Notes under the pieces: generated by a model
Seen by the model: only the letters and a program-made list of their open reading frames with translations
Told to the model about the DNA's origin: nothing
The model's database searches: none
Translations under genes and position numbers: made by a program
NCBI RefSeq assembly: GCF_900112455.1
Contig: NZ_FOLT01000001.1
Location: forward strand, 186,001-250,000
Source: Alkalibacterium subtropicum
Lineage (GTDB): Bacteria; Bacillota; Bacilli; Lactobacillales; Carnobacteriaceae_A
DNA: 64,000 bases
Direction of reading: 5' to 3'
In this document: positions 1 through 8,115 of the stretch, piece by piece
Layout of the letters: every line of letters starts with the position of its first letter
Position numbering within the stretch: the first letter of the stretch is position 1

Positions 1-2
1 AA

Positions 3-548
3 CCGACCTATTTCATCCCTATTCAAGGTGAGTATAGAATGCTGGCCGCGCATGCCGATTTAGCGCATGAAACGGGGATCCCTTATCAGAACATCTTTAT
101 CCTGAGTAACGGAGATGTCGTCAGCTATAAAAAAAATAAAATGACTCAAAGTGGTCAGGTATCTGCTGATAATACACTGATCGATGGTATCGGCATCGGA
201 GATATCGGTAATATCGTCCTGCGTGACAGACGTTTGTTGTCTGAAGATGGTATTTTTGTAGCTGTCGTGACGATCGACCGCAAAAAACAGAAGATCGTTT
301 CTGATCCGCATATTGTTACCAGAGGCTTTGTCTTCGTGAAAGAAAGCCAGGATCTGATCGATGAGTCTTCAGATATCGTCAAAAACATCGTGAAGAAGAA
401 CCTTAAACACAATGACTTTGACTGGGGATCGATCAAGCATGATATTAGAGAAGCCCTGAATAGTCATTTATTCAAGAAAACCAAGAGACGTCCGATCATC
501 CTTCCGGTCATCATGGAAGTCAATCAGAACAGACGCTTCAAACGGTAA
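3..548 (+). CDS. Ribonuclease J, C-terminal part (5' truncated by window)
   Basis: This is the C-terminal end of an RNase J, a metallo-beta-lactamase/beta-CASP ribonuclease with endo- and 5'-exonuclease activity in mRNA turnover and RNA maturation. The reading frame is open from the window edge. Its first residues, PTYFIPIQGEYRML, match the conserved late beta-CASP segment of the family. They are followed by the AAHADLAHETGI stretch and the RNase J C-terminal domain with the RDRRLLSEDG and TRGFVF motifs. The catalytic HxHxDH region lies outside the window. I cannot tell J1 from J2 from this piece. A TPP riboswitch begins about 20 bases after the stop, so the downstream gene is separately regulated. 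Confidence 0.93.
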   Translation, partial: PTYFIPIQGEYRMLAAHADLAHETGIPYQNIFILSNGDVVSYKKNKMTQSGQVSADNTLIDGIGIGDIGNIVLRDRRLLSEDGIFVAVVTIDRKKQKIVSDPHIVTRGFVFVKESQDLIDESSDIVKNIVKKNLKHNDFDWGSIKHDIREALNSHLFKKTKRRPIILPVIMEVNQNRRFKR

Positions 549-569
549 TCAAAAACTAAATAATCATAC

Positions 570-661
570 TGTACTAGGGGAGTCAATGACATTGGCTGAG
601 AGTAAACTGCAAGTTTAGACCCTTTGAACCTGTACGTTAATGCGTGCGCAGGAAGAGTACT
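570..661 (+). promoter_or_regulatory. TPP (thi-box) riboswitch
   Basis: The classic thi-box blocks are present in order: GGGGAGTC at the 5' side, GGCTGAGAGT at 594-603, ACCCTTTGAACCTG at 619-632 and GCGCAGGAAG at 646-655. The closing stem P1 pairs GTACT (571-575) with AGTAC (656-660). The element lies directly upstream of a ThiT-type thiamine transporter, the expected partner. Binding of thiamine pyrophosphate should lower expression through the hairpin described next. Confidence 0.95.
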
Positions 662-711
662 TGTTGTGAGAATAAAAGCTTCTGAGTATATATGCTCTAT
701 TATGCCTAAAG

Positions 712-752
712 TCTCCTCCTAGTTCAGTTATAGACTATGGAGGAGATTTTTT
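712..752 (+). terminator. Riboswitch expression platform: terminator that also hides the thiT RBS
   Basis: TCTCCTCC plus TAGT (712-723) pairs with ACTA plus GGAGGAGA (734-746, one bulged T), giving a 12-bp stem followed by six T residues (747-752) and then immediately the ATG at 753. The 3' arm GGAGGAG is the only good Shine-Dalgarno for thiT. The same hairpin can therefore terminate transcription and sequester the ribosome site. Confidence 0.85.
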
Positions 753-1316
753 ATGCAAAACAGAAAACTGCGTATTTATTTGGAAGGTACTTTATTTGCG
801 GCAATAGCTATGGTTCTATCATTTATTCCAACAGGTATCGGTTCATCATTCAGTGTATCCCTGGGTATGATCCCGCTGACGTTTTATGCTATCAGACGGG
901 GCCTCGTGCCGGGCCTCTATGCCGGATTTCTGTGGGGGCTTCTGCATTTTGTCACCGGTTCAGTATACATGCTGAATATTTATCAGGTCATGATCGAATA
1001 CACGCTGGCCTATGCTTTTGTGGGTCTGGCCGGCTTCTACAGTAGCGAGATATTGAAGAATATTTCTCTAAATAATCACAAAACAGTTCAGTTTTACATT
1101 TTAGTCGCTGTTTTTTTCGGAGCTTTGGGCCGCTATTTCTGGCATTTTGTCGCCGGCTGGATTTTTTGGGGCGATTATGCATTATGGGGAATGAGCGCCG
1201 TATTGTTTTCGCTCGTTATGAATGGTTTAAGTATGTTAGTGACGGCATTTGTGACGATGGTCGTCATGCTCATACTTTATAGAAATTCCCCTGTCCTCTT
1301 TCATCCCAAGAAATAA
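753..1316 (+). CDS. thiT: Energy-coupling factor thiamine transporter S-component ThiT
   Basis: Predicted membrane protein of 187 residues that binds thiamine with high affinity and delivers it through the shared ECF module (EcfA, EcfA', EcfT), which is not in this window. The sequence is almost wholly hydrophobic with about six membrane segments. It has the ThiT pattern of a GLVPGLYAGFLWGLLHF loop and aromatic-rich helices near FWHFVAGWIFWG. The ATG at 753 sits seven bases after the GGAGGAG ribosome site. Control by the TPP riboswitch immediately upstream fixes the substrate with good confidence. Together with the thiamine pyrophosphokinase gene near 26.2 kb it indicates thiamine salvage. 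Confidence 0.94.
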   Translation: MQNRKLRIYLEGTLFAAIAMVLSFIPTGIGSSFSVSLGMIPLTFYAIRRGLVPGLYAGFLWGLLHFVTGSVYMLNIYQVMIEYTLAYAFVGLAGFYSSEILKNISLNNHKTVQFYILVAVFFGALGRYFWHFVAGWIFWGDYALWGMSAVLFSLVMNGLSMLVTAFVTMVVMLILYRNSPVLFHPKK

Positions 1317-1404
1317 AAGTCCAAGTGTCTCTCTTTATTTCTAGACAGAGCGTGTAGAGCTAATGTACACTTAAAGAAATGAAGACTTTTAGAAGGAGTC
1401 AAGT

Positions 1405-2859
1405 ATGGACATTATTTCTACACTATTTTGGATAGCTATCATATTAAATTCAGCATTAGCCATATTTACCGTCTTTCGTGAGAAAGAAAGAGATATTGCG
1501 GCGATTTGGGCCTGGCTGCTGGTGATCATCATGCTGCCTGGCTTTGGGTTCGTTATTTACTTGTTTTTAGGGCGAAAGATTTCAAAAGAAAAAATATTTG
1601 ATATTCGATCTCAGGAACGTATCGGGATGGCGCAGTTGGTCGAGTCTCAGAAAAAGTTGATAGAGACAGAAAATCTTGATGTTCCGGAATCCAAATATCA
1701 GGACAAGACTTTCGAACTTATTCAGTTATTCCTGAATGGGAATGAGTCAGTGTTGACAAAAGGGAATGAAGTGAAACTGATAAATGACGGCCATGATAAG
1801 TTCGATCAGATGCTGGAAGATATCAGCAAAGCGAAAGATCATATTCACGTGACCTACTATATATTCCGAGGCGACGGCATCGGAAAGAAAGTGCTTAAAG
1901 CACTGGAAGACCGGGCTCAACAAGGTGTAAAGGTAAGAGTCCTTTATGACCCGGTCGGAGCAAGAGTGCTGGGCAAGCATTTCTTTGATAAGCTGCGTCG
2001 ATACGGTGGGCAGGCAGAGCCTTTTTTTGGTTCGCGCTTTTTCCTGATCAATTTAAGACTGAATTATAGAAACCATAGAAAAATCGTGGTTATCGATGGG
2101 AAAATAGCTTATACTGGAGGATTCAATGTCGGGGATGATTATCTCGGGCTGTATGAAGAAATGGGATACTGGCGTGATACTCATTTAAGAATTGAGGGAA
2201 ACGGAGTGCTTTCTCTGCAGACACGCTTTTTGATGGACTGGAATGCTTCCACAAAACAAAAAACGATCGAATATGAGGAAAGTTATTTTCCGTTTTCCGG
2301 CTTAAAAGGAGATACGGATTTGCAGATGGTTTCAAGTGGACCGGACAATGAGATGCATGCCATCAAAAAAGGATTCATAAAAATGATCAGTATGGCCAAA
2401 GAATCCGTCTACATTCAAACCCCTTATTTCATACCTGATGAAGCGTTGATGGAAACAATAAAAATAGCGATTCTGTCCGGTATCGATGTCAAGGTCATGC
2501 TTCCCAACAAGCCTGATCATCCTTTTATTTACCGTGCAACACTGAGTTATGCTTCGGAGCTTGTCAAGTATGGTGGAGAAGTTTACATCTATGATAAGGG
2601 TTTCCTGCATGCCAAGACGATCGTCATCGATAAGGAAATTCTGTCAGTAGGGACAGCTAATTTTGATATTAGAAGTTTTAAACTTAATTTCGAAGTCAAT
2701 GCTTTCATATATGACAGGGAACTGGCACACAGTCAGGTTCAGCTCTTTAAAGAGGATGCCGCTCATTCATTTTTACTGACCGAAGAAATCGTCGATGACT
2801 ACTCGAAGTGGGAACTGTTCAAACAGCAGTTCAGTCGTTTATTTTCACCCATACTATAA
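1405..2859 (+). CDS. cls: Cardiolipin synthase
   Basis: Predicted membrane enzyme of 484 residues that joins two phosphatidylglycerol molecules into cardiolipin plus glycerol. Two N-terminal hydrophobic segments (about residues 3-22 and 34-55) precede two phospholipase-D-type HKD motifs. The first is HRKIVVIDG beginning at H224 and the second is HAKTIVIDK beginning at about H402, each followed by the usual G-(G/T)-x-N stretch. Length and layout match the bacterial Cls family (about 480-500 residues). Start at ATG 1405 follows an AGAAGGAG ribosome site. The gene appears monocistronic and ends with a clear terminator. Cardiolipin is often enriched in salt- or alkali-adapted Firmicutes, but nothing here shows its regulation. 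Confidence 0.95.
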   Translation: MDIISTLFWIAIILNSALAIFTVFREKERDIAAIWAWLLVIIMLPGFGFVIYLFLGRKISKEKIFDIRSQERIGMAQLVESQKKLIETENLDVPESKYQDKTFELIQLFLNGNESVLTKGNEVKLINDGHDKFDQMLEDISKAKDHIHVTYYIFRGDGIGKKVLKALEDRAQQGVKVRVLYDPVGARVLGKHFFDKLRRYGGQAEPFFGSRFFLINLRLNYRNHRKIVVIDGKIAYTGGFNVGDDYLGLYEEMGYWRDTHLRIEGNGVLSLQTRFLMDWNASTKQKTIEYEESYFPFSGLKGDTDLQMVSSGPDNEMHAIKKGFIKMISMAKESVYIQTPYFIPDEALMETIKIAILSGIDVKVMLPNKPDHPFIYRATLSYASELVKYGGEVYIYDKGFLHAKTIVIDKEILSVGTANFDIRSFKLNFEVNAFIYDRELAHSQVQLFKEDAAHSFLLTEEIVDDYSKWELFKQQFSRLFSPIL

Positions 2860-2868
2860 CCAAATGAA

Positions 2869-2898
2869 ATGACCAGTTTACCCTGCTGGTCGTTTTTT
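2869..2898 (+). terminator. Rho-independent terminator after cls
   Basis: GACCAG (2871-2876) pairs with CTGGTC (2886-2891), followed by a run of T residues (2893-2898), ten bases after the cls stop codon. Confidence 0.85.
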
Positions 2899-2994
2899 AA
2901 TTCCACAGACCGGTCAGAAAATGACAAGTGATCTGAAACGACTGGGCAGAACATCCCCTCAAAGGGAAAAAATGCGGCTGGGGAAGACTGACAG

Positions 2995-3052
2995 GAAAAA
3001 TGCTGGAGAAAGCAAACATAAGGACGATACCTTAGTTCAGCTTTCTCCAGCA
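2995..3052 (-). terminator. Terminator of the minus-strand small gene
   Basis: TGCTGGAGAAAGC (3001-3013) is a perfect inverted repeat of 3040-3052, with an inner AAGG/CCTT pair. Read on the minus strand it starts three bases after the stop of the gene ending at 3055 and runs into a T tract (complement of 2996-3000). This is a strong intrinsic terminator. Confidence 0.85.
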
Positions 3053-3054
3053 AT

Positions 3055-3384
3055 TTATTTGCGTTTATATAACCGTCTTATATATCTGATATCCCGTGCA
3101 CTGATCAAGTAAGTGATCGATTGCAGATCGGATTTTATAATAACTTGGGTGGATTTAGGTGATAAATAGGCTATGCCTGTAAACTCGCTGATGCTATCTG
3201 ACTGTGAAGTGGGATTGACCTGTATCACAATAGGATAGCGGTTCTTAACTGCTTGTTTTAAGAAAGTCGCGATCTGTTCTTTAGGCATCTGGGGATGCAC
3301 GTTTGTAATGGACGGGAACAAAGAACCGTACCCTTTTTTTAAGTAATGGACGATCGAATGTCTGTTCTCAGCTATTCTGCTCAT
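3055..3384 (-). CDS. Small SOS-type protein, possibly YolD-like
   Basis: A 109-residue protein beginning MSRIAENRHSIVHY. The frame extends upstream to 3444, but ATG at 3384 is preferred because GGAGAGG lies seven bases before it. The longer version would also overlap the promoter. The C-terminal half (PIVIQVNPTS, FTGIAYLSPKSTQVII, ISARDIRYIRRL) has the alternating beta pattern seen in YolD-like proteins, which in bacilli accompany Y-family polymerases under LexA control. This family call is tentative. The promoter carries two LexA-box-like sites, which supports a role in the DNA damage response. It is a single gene with its own terminator; no UvrX-type polymerase gene is adjacent. Confidence 0.6.
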   Translation of the reverse strand: MSRIAENRHSIVHYLKKGYGSLFPSITNVHPQMPKEQIATFLKQAVKNRYPIVIQVNPTSQSDSISEFTGIAYLSPKSTQVIIKSDLQSITYLISARDIRYIRRLYKRK

Positions 3385-3397
3385 ATTTATCCTCTCC

Positions 3398-3444
3398 CGA
3401 ACGTATGTTACCCATATTATATCTAACGAACATACATTCGTCAA
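3398..3444 (-). promoter_or_regulatory. Sigma-A promoter with two LexA (SOS) boxes
   Basis: On the minus strand, TTGACG (complement of 3439-3444), a 17-base spacer and TATAAT (complement of 3416-3421) form a near-consensus promoter. CGAACATACATTCG (3427-3440) lies in the spacer and CGAACGTATGTTAC (3398-3411) lies just after the -10. Against the Gram-positive LexA consensus CGAACRNRYGTTYC the second matches 13 of 14 positions and the first 12 of 14, or 13 if the symmetrical final G is accepted. Confidence 0.8.
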
Positions 3445-3535
3445 TTAATTTTATATTATTTAGTGGATAATGTTTCTATTTATTGACGGAATACGTATAA
3501 TATAAAGTGTAGTAAAGAAGGGGGGAAATTAAATA

Positions 3536-4408
3536 ATGAACTACCAGATTATTACTGATTCGTGCAGTGATTTGCCTTTAGAGCTGGTCGACCAGTACAA
3601 CTTGGATATTGTCCATTTCACCATTAGGATCGGTGATGAAGACATAGTGGACGATATGGGAGAAAACTTTGATAAAGAGGCTTTTTTCCAGCGCCTAAAA
3701 GAAGGAGAAACGGCTTCAACTTCTCAAGTCAATGTGCATTCATACTTAGAGAAATTTAAATATTATATCGAGAAGGAGATACCGGTTCTTTACTTAGCTT
3801 TTTCTTCAGCGTTGTCAGGATCTTTTAATTCAGCTGTTCAGGCGAAGAAAATGCTTGAAGAAGAGTATGGCGAGGTGGATATAGATATTATAGACACCAA
3901 AGGCGCAAGCCTGGGTCAGGGCATTTTGGTCTACGAGGCGAGTCAGAAGCAGAAAGAAGGCTTTACGAAAGAAGAACTAATGGATTGGGTGGAAAAAAAC
4001 AAACTTCATTATCATTCATGGGTGACAGTCGACGATATCAAACACCTTCAACGCGGGGGAAGGATATCATCTACGGCTGCAACAGTCGGTTCACTGCTTC
4101 ATGTCAAACCGATCCTGATAATGAATACGGAAGGCAAACTCGTTCCGGCCGCTAAAGTGAGAGGCAGAAAAAAATCGATCAACTATCTTATCGATCAGAC
4201 GGTCAGTCATTTGACTGACCCTGAAGACCACTCGATCTTTATCGGTCATGTTGGCGTACCTGATGAAGCAAAAGCAATCAGAGATAAAATCCTGGAGCGA
4301 GTCAGTCCTAAAGAAGTGGTCGTTTCCAGCTATGGCCCTACAGTAGCCGCTCATACAGGCTTTGGTTCGATTGCTGTTTTCAGTTATGGAGATACTCGTT
4401 CTGACTGA
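3536..4408 (+). CDS. DegV family fatty-acid-binding protein
   Basis: A 290-residue cytoplasmic DegV-fold protein. The family binds a fatty acid; homologues called FakB present it to the kinase FakA for phosphorylation. Typical features are the N-terminal IITDSCSDLP, the ligand-contact segment TSQVNVHSYLEKF, the S-x-L-S-G-(S/T) block (SSALSGSFNSA) and C-terminal RGGRISS and SYGPTVAAHTG. A fakA homologue lies about 24 kb downstream in the same window, so this protein could be its lipid-binding partner (inference). The ATG follows a long purine-rich ribosome site (AGAAGGGGGG). It is transcribed divergently from the SOS-type gene. Confidence 0.88.
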   Translation: MNYQIITDSCSDLPLELVDQYNLDIVHFTIRIGDEDIVDDMGENFDKEAFFQRLKEGETASTSQVNVHSYLEKFKYYIEKEIPVLYLAFSSALSGSFNSAVQAKKMLEEEYGEVDIDIIDTKGASLGQGILVYEASQKQKEGFTKEELMDWVEKNKLHYHSWVTVDDIKHLQRGGRISSTAATVGSLLHVKPILIMNTEGKLVPAAKVRGRKKSINYLIDQTVSHLTDPEDHSIFIGHVGVPDEAKAIRDKILERVSPKEVVVSSYGPTVAAHTGFGSIAVFSYGDTRSD

Positions 4409-4462
4409 TCCACTGACGTCTCGTTTTAAAGCTTAGCCTAACTCGGAATACTGATATATTAG

Positions 4463-4491
4463 TTGACAAGGTATATCAAGTATGGTAACAT
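4463..4491 (+). promoter_or_regulatory. Promoter of the V-ATPase operon
   Basis: TTGACA (4463-4468, perfect -35), a 17-base spacer and TAACAT (4486-4491) with an extended -10 TG at 4483-4484. About 120 bases of leader follow before ntpF. Confidence 0.8.
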
Positions 4492-4528
4492 AAGTCCGTT
4501 GTAAAACATTAATAATAATTTTTATACG

Positions 4529-4609
4529 GTTGGGCGTTAGCTTTCAAGGAAAATTTCTTCTGGGGTGAGAAGAAGCTTGTTAGCTGCGCCCACCTTTTTT
4601 TGAAAGGGG
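4529..4609 (+). promoter_or_regulatory. Structured leader RNA of the V-ATPase operon; candidate Na+-sensing riboswitch
   Basis: TGGGCG (4531-4536) pairs with CGCCCA (4587-4592). AGCTT (4539-4543) can pair with AAGCT (4573-4577) or AGCT with the second TTAGCT copy (4580-4585). An inner hairpin joins CTTCT to AGAAG around TGGGGTG (4561-4567). Seven T residues (4595-4601) follow the outer stem directly. CCTTT (4593-4597) can also pair with AAAGG (4603-4607), covering the ntpF ribosome site. The layout looks like a compact metabolite- or ion-sensing aptamer with attenuation. The Na+-I (DUF1646-motif) riboswitch class is the natural candidate given the Na+-type ATPase below, but I recall its consensus only roughly and could not test it. 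Confidence 0.45.
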
Positions 4610-4616
4610 GAAGAAA

Positions 4617-4943
4617 ATGAACCGGGAAGCTATAAATTATGTTAAAGAAGCCGAAGCAAGAGTAGATGAGTTGCGTGCGAATGCCAAGGCAGAAATCAGA
4701 GAAATAGAAGCAAAGAAAGAAGAGGAAGTCACACGTCAACAGGCGATCACAAATCAGGAAGTGGATGCCTATCAGAAAGAACAGTATGCTGATATGGAAC
4801 AGGCTTTGGAAAGAGATGAGCAGGAAATGAATGAAGCTGTTCAGGCAGAGACTGTGAAATTCGATGTTGCATATAAAGAAAAGCAAGATGTGTTAGCCAA
4901 TCGAATAGCAGAGGAGGTATTGCGTCGATATGGCAATAGCTAA
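4617..4943 (+). CDS. ntpF: V-type ATP synthase peripheral stalk subunit (NtpF / subunit G-H type)
   Basis: A 108-residue, highly charged, alanine/glutamate-rich protein predicted to be one continuous coiled coil, as expected for the peripheral stalk subunit that pairs with NtpE and anchors to NtpI. It occupies the first position of the operon, as in the Enterococcus hirae ntp operon. The identification rests on position and coiled-coil character rather than a sharp motif. The ATG follows GAAAGGGGG. Its end overlaps ntpI by 14 bases, indicating translational coupling. Confidence 0.85.
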   Translation: MNREAINYVKEAEARVDELRANAKAEIREIEAKKEEEVTRQQAITNQEVDAYQKEQYADMEQALERDEQEMNEAVQAETVKFDVAYKEKQDVLANRIAEEVLRRYGNS

Positions 4944-6885
4944 AATGAAAAAATTGACTTTATTAGCGGAGCATGCTCATAAAGAGAATGTTTTAAAAAG
5001 TGTACAGGAGATGCAGAGTCTCGAAATCATTTCACTTGCTGATAAAGACGATGAAGAACTATTAAGAGGATTTACGAGAGAAACGTCAGAGACTGACACC
5101 CAGGATCTGCAGGGCAGGCTTCAGGATATCGAGTATGCTATCGATTACCTCGATGACTATGTTGCCCAGCCAGGTCTGATCGAAAAACTGAAATCTAAAA
5201 GAGAAGTATACACTCTGGCCGAACTTGAAACGCATGTTGAAGCGGCCAATATAGAGGCAACACTCGATCAGGTTTCAATAAAGGAACAGGAAATCAATAA
5301 GCTTGGTGAACAACTGAAAAGTTTGAGGCAGGAAGAACAGTTCCTTAGAAAATGGCGCAGCCTTAACTTCATGCCCAATGAAGTCGATCAGTTCAATCTC
5401 ATGCATGTCATGATTGGTACTGTAGACAAAGAACACGCCGCCCCTCTTATCGATTCTATAAAGGAAAATGGGAAAGTATATTACGACGAAGTATACAGAC
5501 GAAGCGATGAGGTTGCTTATCTCTTTATTCTTCCAAAAGATGATGTTAAAACGGTGACAGATAATATCAGTCAGTACAGTTATAGAGAGTTGAAGTATGA
5601 GTACGACATGCTTCCTGAAGATGCCCTATATAGAAACCTTTTGGAACAGAAAGAAAAAAGAGAATCCCTTGAAAATATCAAAAAAGAAATGAATGGCTGG
5701 CAGTCAGTATACAAAGACTTGCAGTTAGCTGAAGAGTACTACCACAACCTGTCAGAGAGGAACAAAGCAAAGAACATCCTTCTGGACAGCCCTCATTTGT
5801 TCTTACTGTCCGGATGGATCGAGGAAGAGAAGGTCGAAAATCTTAAATCTAACATCAATCAGGAAATCGGGGAAAGTGAAGTCGTTCTTTTGACTGATGA
5901 AATCAAGATGGAAGAATACAGAGATGTACCGATCGTGCTCAAGAATAATAAGCTCGTCGAGCCGTTCGAGATGATCACAGAGATGTTCAGCTATCCTCAA
6001 TATAATGAAGTCGACCCTACACCGCTTATGATGCCGTTCTTCATGATTTTCTTCGGTATGATGGCTGCGGATCTGGGGTATGGCCTGCTTCTGTTTGGTG
6101 TGACACTGTTCGCAATGAAAGCATTTAATATAGAAGGATCGACAGGGAATTTTGTAAAATTCCTGTATGTCTTATCCTATCCGACAATGGCCTTCGGATT
6201 GTTTTTCGGAAGTTTCTTCGGTATCGAACTGCCTTTCCAAGTGCTGTCCCTGCAGGATGACGTTCTTGTCATCATGATATTATCGGTCGTTATAGGACTG
6301 GTCCAGTTACTATACGGACTGATTCTGAACGGTATAGTCAAGAGCCGTCAAGGTCAAAGAGCATCCTCGTACATTGATGGTTATGCCTGGGCTATGATGC
6401 TGGTCGGCTTTATTCTGTGGGTCGGCGGATCGCTGGTATTGTCAAATACATTAATGACACAGATCGGGATCGGCATTGTCGTTCTTAATGCTGTAGGTAT
6501 TCTTGTAATCAGCGCCATATCGACACCAAACACTGCGCTTGGTATTGGATTAGGTGCTTATAACCTGTACGGTATCTCAGGGTACGTCGGAGACATTGTG
6601 TCGTATACTCGACTAATGGCTCTGGGTGTAGCGAGTGCAAATATCGGGATGGCATTTAATATGATCATTGGTTTCTTACCGGTATATGCAAGATTTACTG
6701 TAGGTGTACTGATCATCATTGCCTTACACACACTTAATATAGCGTTGACGTTCTTGAGTGCTTATGTGCATTCGTCCCGTCTGCAGTATGTTGAGTTCTT
6801 CGGTAAATTTTTCGAAGGCGGCGGACGTCCACTCACCCCGTTGAAAACGTTAGAGAAACATATCTGGCTTGACCAGAAAAATTAA
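4930..6885 (+). CDS. ntpI: V-type ATP synthase subunit I (a-subunit)
   Basis: A 651-residue membrane subunit forming the ion half-channels next to the c-ring. Residues 1-350 are soluble and largely coiled coil. From about residue 355 there are seven or eight hydrophobic helices beginning DPTPLMMPFFMIFFGMM. The essential arginine is visible in SYTRLMALGVASANIGMAFN at R561. The ATG lies eleven bases after AGGAGGT inside the end of ntpF. Length agrees with the Enterococcus NtpI family. Confidence 0.96.
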   Translation: MAIAKMKKLTLLAEHAHKENVLKSVQEMQSLEIISLADKDDEELLRGFTRETSETDTQDLQGRLQDIEYAIDYLDDYVAQPGLIEKLKSKREVYTLAELETHVEAANIEATLDQVSIKEQEINKLGEQLKSLRQEEQFLRKWRSLNFMPNEVDQFNLMHVMIGTVDKEHAAPLIDSIKENGKVYYDEVYRRSDEVAYLFILPKDDVKTVTDNISQYSYRELKYEYDMLPEDALYRNLLEQKEKRESLENIKKEMNGWQSVYKDLQLAEEYYHNLSERNKAKNILLDSPHLFLLSGWIEEEKVENLKSNINQEIGESEVVLLTDEIKMEEYRDVPIVLKNNKLVEPFEMITEMFSYPQYNEVDPTPLMMPFFMIFFGMMAADLGYGLLLFGVTLFAMKAFNIEGSTGNFVKFLYVLSYPTMAFGLFFGSFFGIELPFQVLSLQDDVLVIMILSVVIGLVQLLYGLILNGIVKSRQGQRASSYIDGYAWAMMLVGFILWVGGSLVLSNTLMTQIGIGIVVLNAVGILVISAISTPNTALGIGLGAYNLYGISGYVGDIVSYTRLMALGVASANIGMAFNMIIGFLPVYARFTVGVLIIIALHTLNIALTFLSAYVHSSRLQYVEFFGKFFEGGGRPLTPLKTLEKHIWLDQKN

Positions 6886-6909
6886 AGGTTAAAAATTTAA
6901 ACAAACTAA

Positions 6910-7410
<501 letters not shown>

Positions 7411-7443
7411 TAAAACGAATGAAGGGATTTGAGACGGTTCAGT

Positions 7444-7487
7444 GAAAGAAGTCAATACTTTTACTATTGACTCGATTCCTTTCTTTC
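7444..7487 (+). other. Intercistronic hairpin between ntpK and ntpE
   Basis: GTCAATA (7451-7457) pairs perfectly with TATTGAC (7465-7471). GAAAGAA (7444-7450) can pair with TTCTTTC (7481-7487) outside an internal loop. It occupies the only large gap inside the operon (112 bases). It may be an mRNA processing or stability element that lets ntpK be made in excess, or a partial terminator. Confidence 0.5.
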
Positions 7488-7522
7488 TTTAATTGTATTT
7501 GAATAGGAGGGAAACCCAGAAG

Positions 7523-8101
7523 ATGGCTGACTTGAAATTATTAACAGAACGTGTTGTAGAAAAAGAAAAAGCAGCACTTCGTCAGAAAGTTGAACAGACT
7601 CAAGTTGAAGCAGAAGATGAGATCCAAGCTTCTCAAGCAGCTGAAGCAGCGAATAGACAGCAGCTTAAAGACGATGTTAAAGCGAAAGTTGAAAGAGAAT
7701 ATGCAATCAAGAAAAACACACTTGAAATTCAGAAACGTAATGCGATTCTTTCAGCTAAACAAAATGTATTGAGCAAAGTGATCGCTGATGCAAAAGAAAA
7801 AATGAATACAATTGATGCTAAAACCTTTCAGGTTTTTGTAGTCAGTGTGTTGCAGCAATTCAAAAATGAAGAAAAAGTAACGCTTACTTTTGGCGAAAAA
7901 TCAGCGCATTTAGTTGATGAAAACTGGATAAGAACAAATGGTCCAAAGGAATTGACTGTGCATGTTGCTAGTGAAACAATTCCGGATAAATCCGGTTTTA
8001 TCGTTGAAAAAGCGGGTATCGATTATAATTTCATTTTCGATACTTTAGTAGATGAAGTTAAAAGCGACATTTTATCTGATATATCAAATGAATTATTTTA
8101 G
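7523..8101 (+). CDS. ntpE: V-type ATP synthase subunit E (peripheral stalk)
   Basis: A 192-residue peripheral stalk subunit. The N-terminal half is a glutamine/glutamate-rich coiled coil. The C-terminal half is the globular E domain that binds the A3B3 head, ending IDYNFIFDTLVDEVKSDILSDISNELF-like. I chose ATG 7523 (MADLKLL), which lies twelve bases after AGGAGG. A TTG in frame at 7493 has no ribosome site and would add unrelated residues. Confidence 0.9.
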   Translation: MADLKLLTERVVEKEKAALRQKVEQTQVEAEDEIQASQAAEAANRQQLKDDVKAKVEREYAIKKNTLEIQKRNAILSAKQNVLSKVIADAKEKMNTIDAKTFQVFVVSVLQQFKNEEKVTLTFGEKSAHLVDENWIRTNGPKELTVHVASETIPDKSGFIVEKAGIDYNFIFDTLVDEVKSDILSDISNELF

Positions 8102-8115
8102 AGAGGGGAATAACT

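Noticed and set aside
2921-3112. Short plus-strand frame after cls
   Set aside because: It runs antisense through the terminator and 3' end of the minus-strand gene, with no ribosome site or recognisable product.
3385-3444. N-terminal extension of the small SOS-type gene
   Set aside because: It would code through the -10 and both LexA-like boxes. ATG 3384 has a strong ribosome site.
7493-7522. Longer ntpE start at TTG 7493
   Set aside because: There is no ribosome site before it. AGGAGG precedes ATG 7523, which gives the normal subunit E N-terminus.
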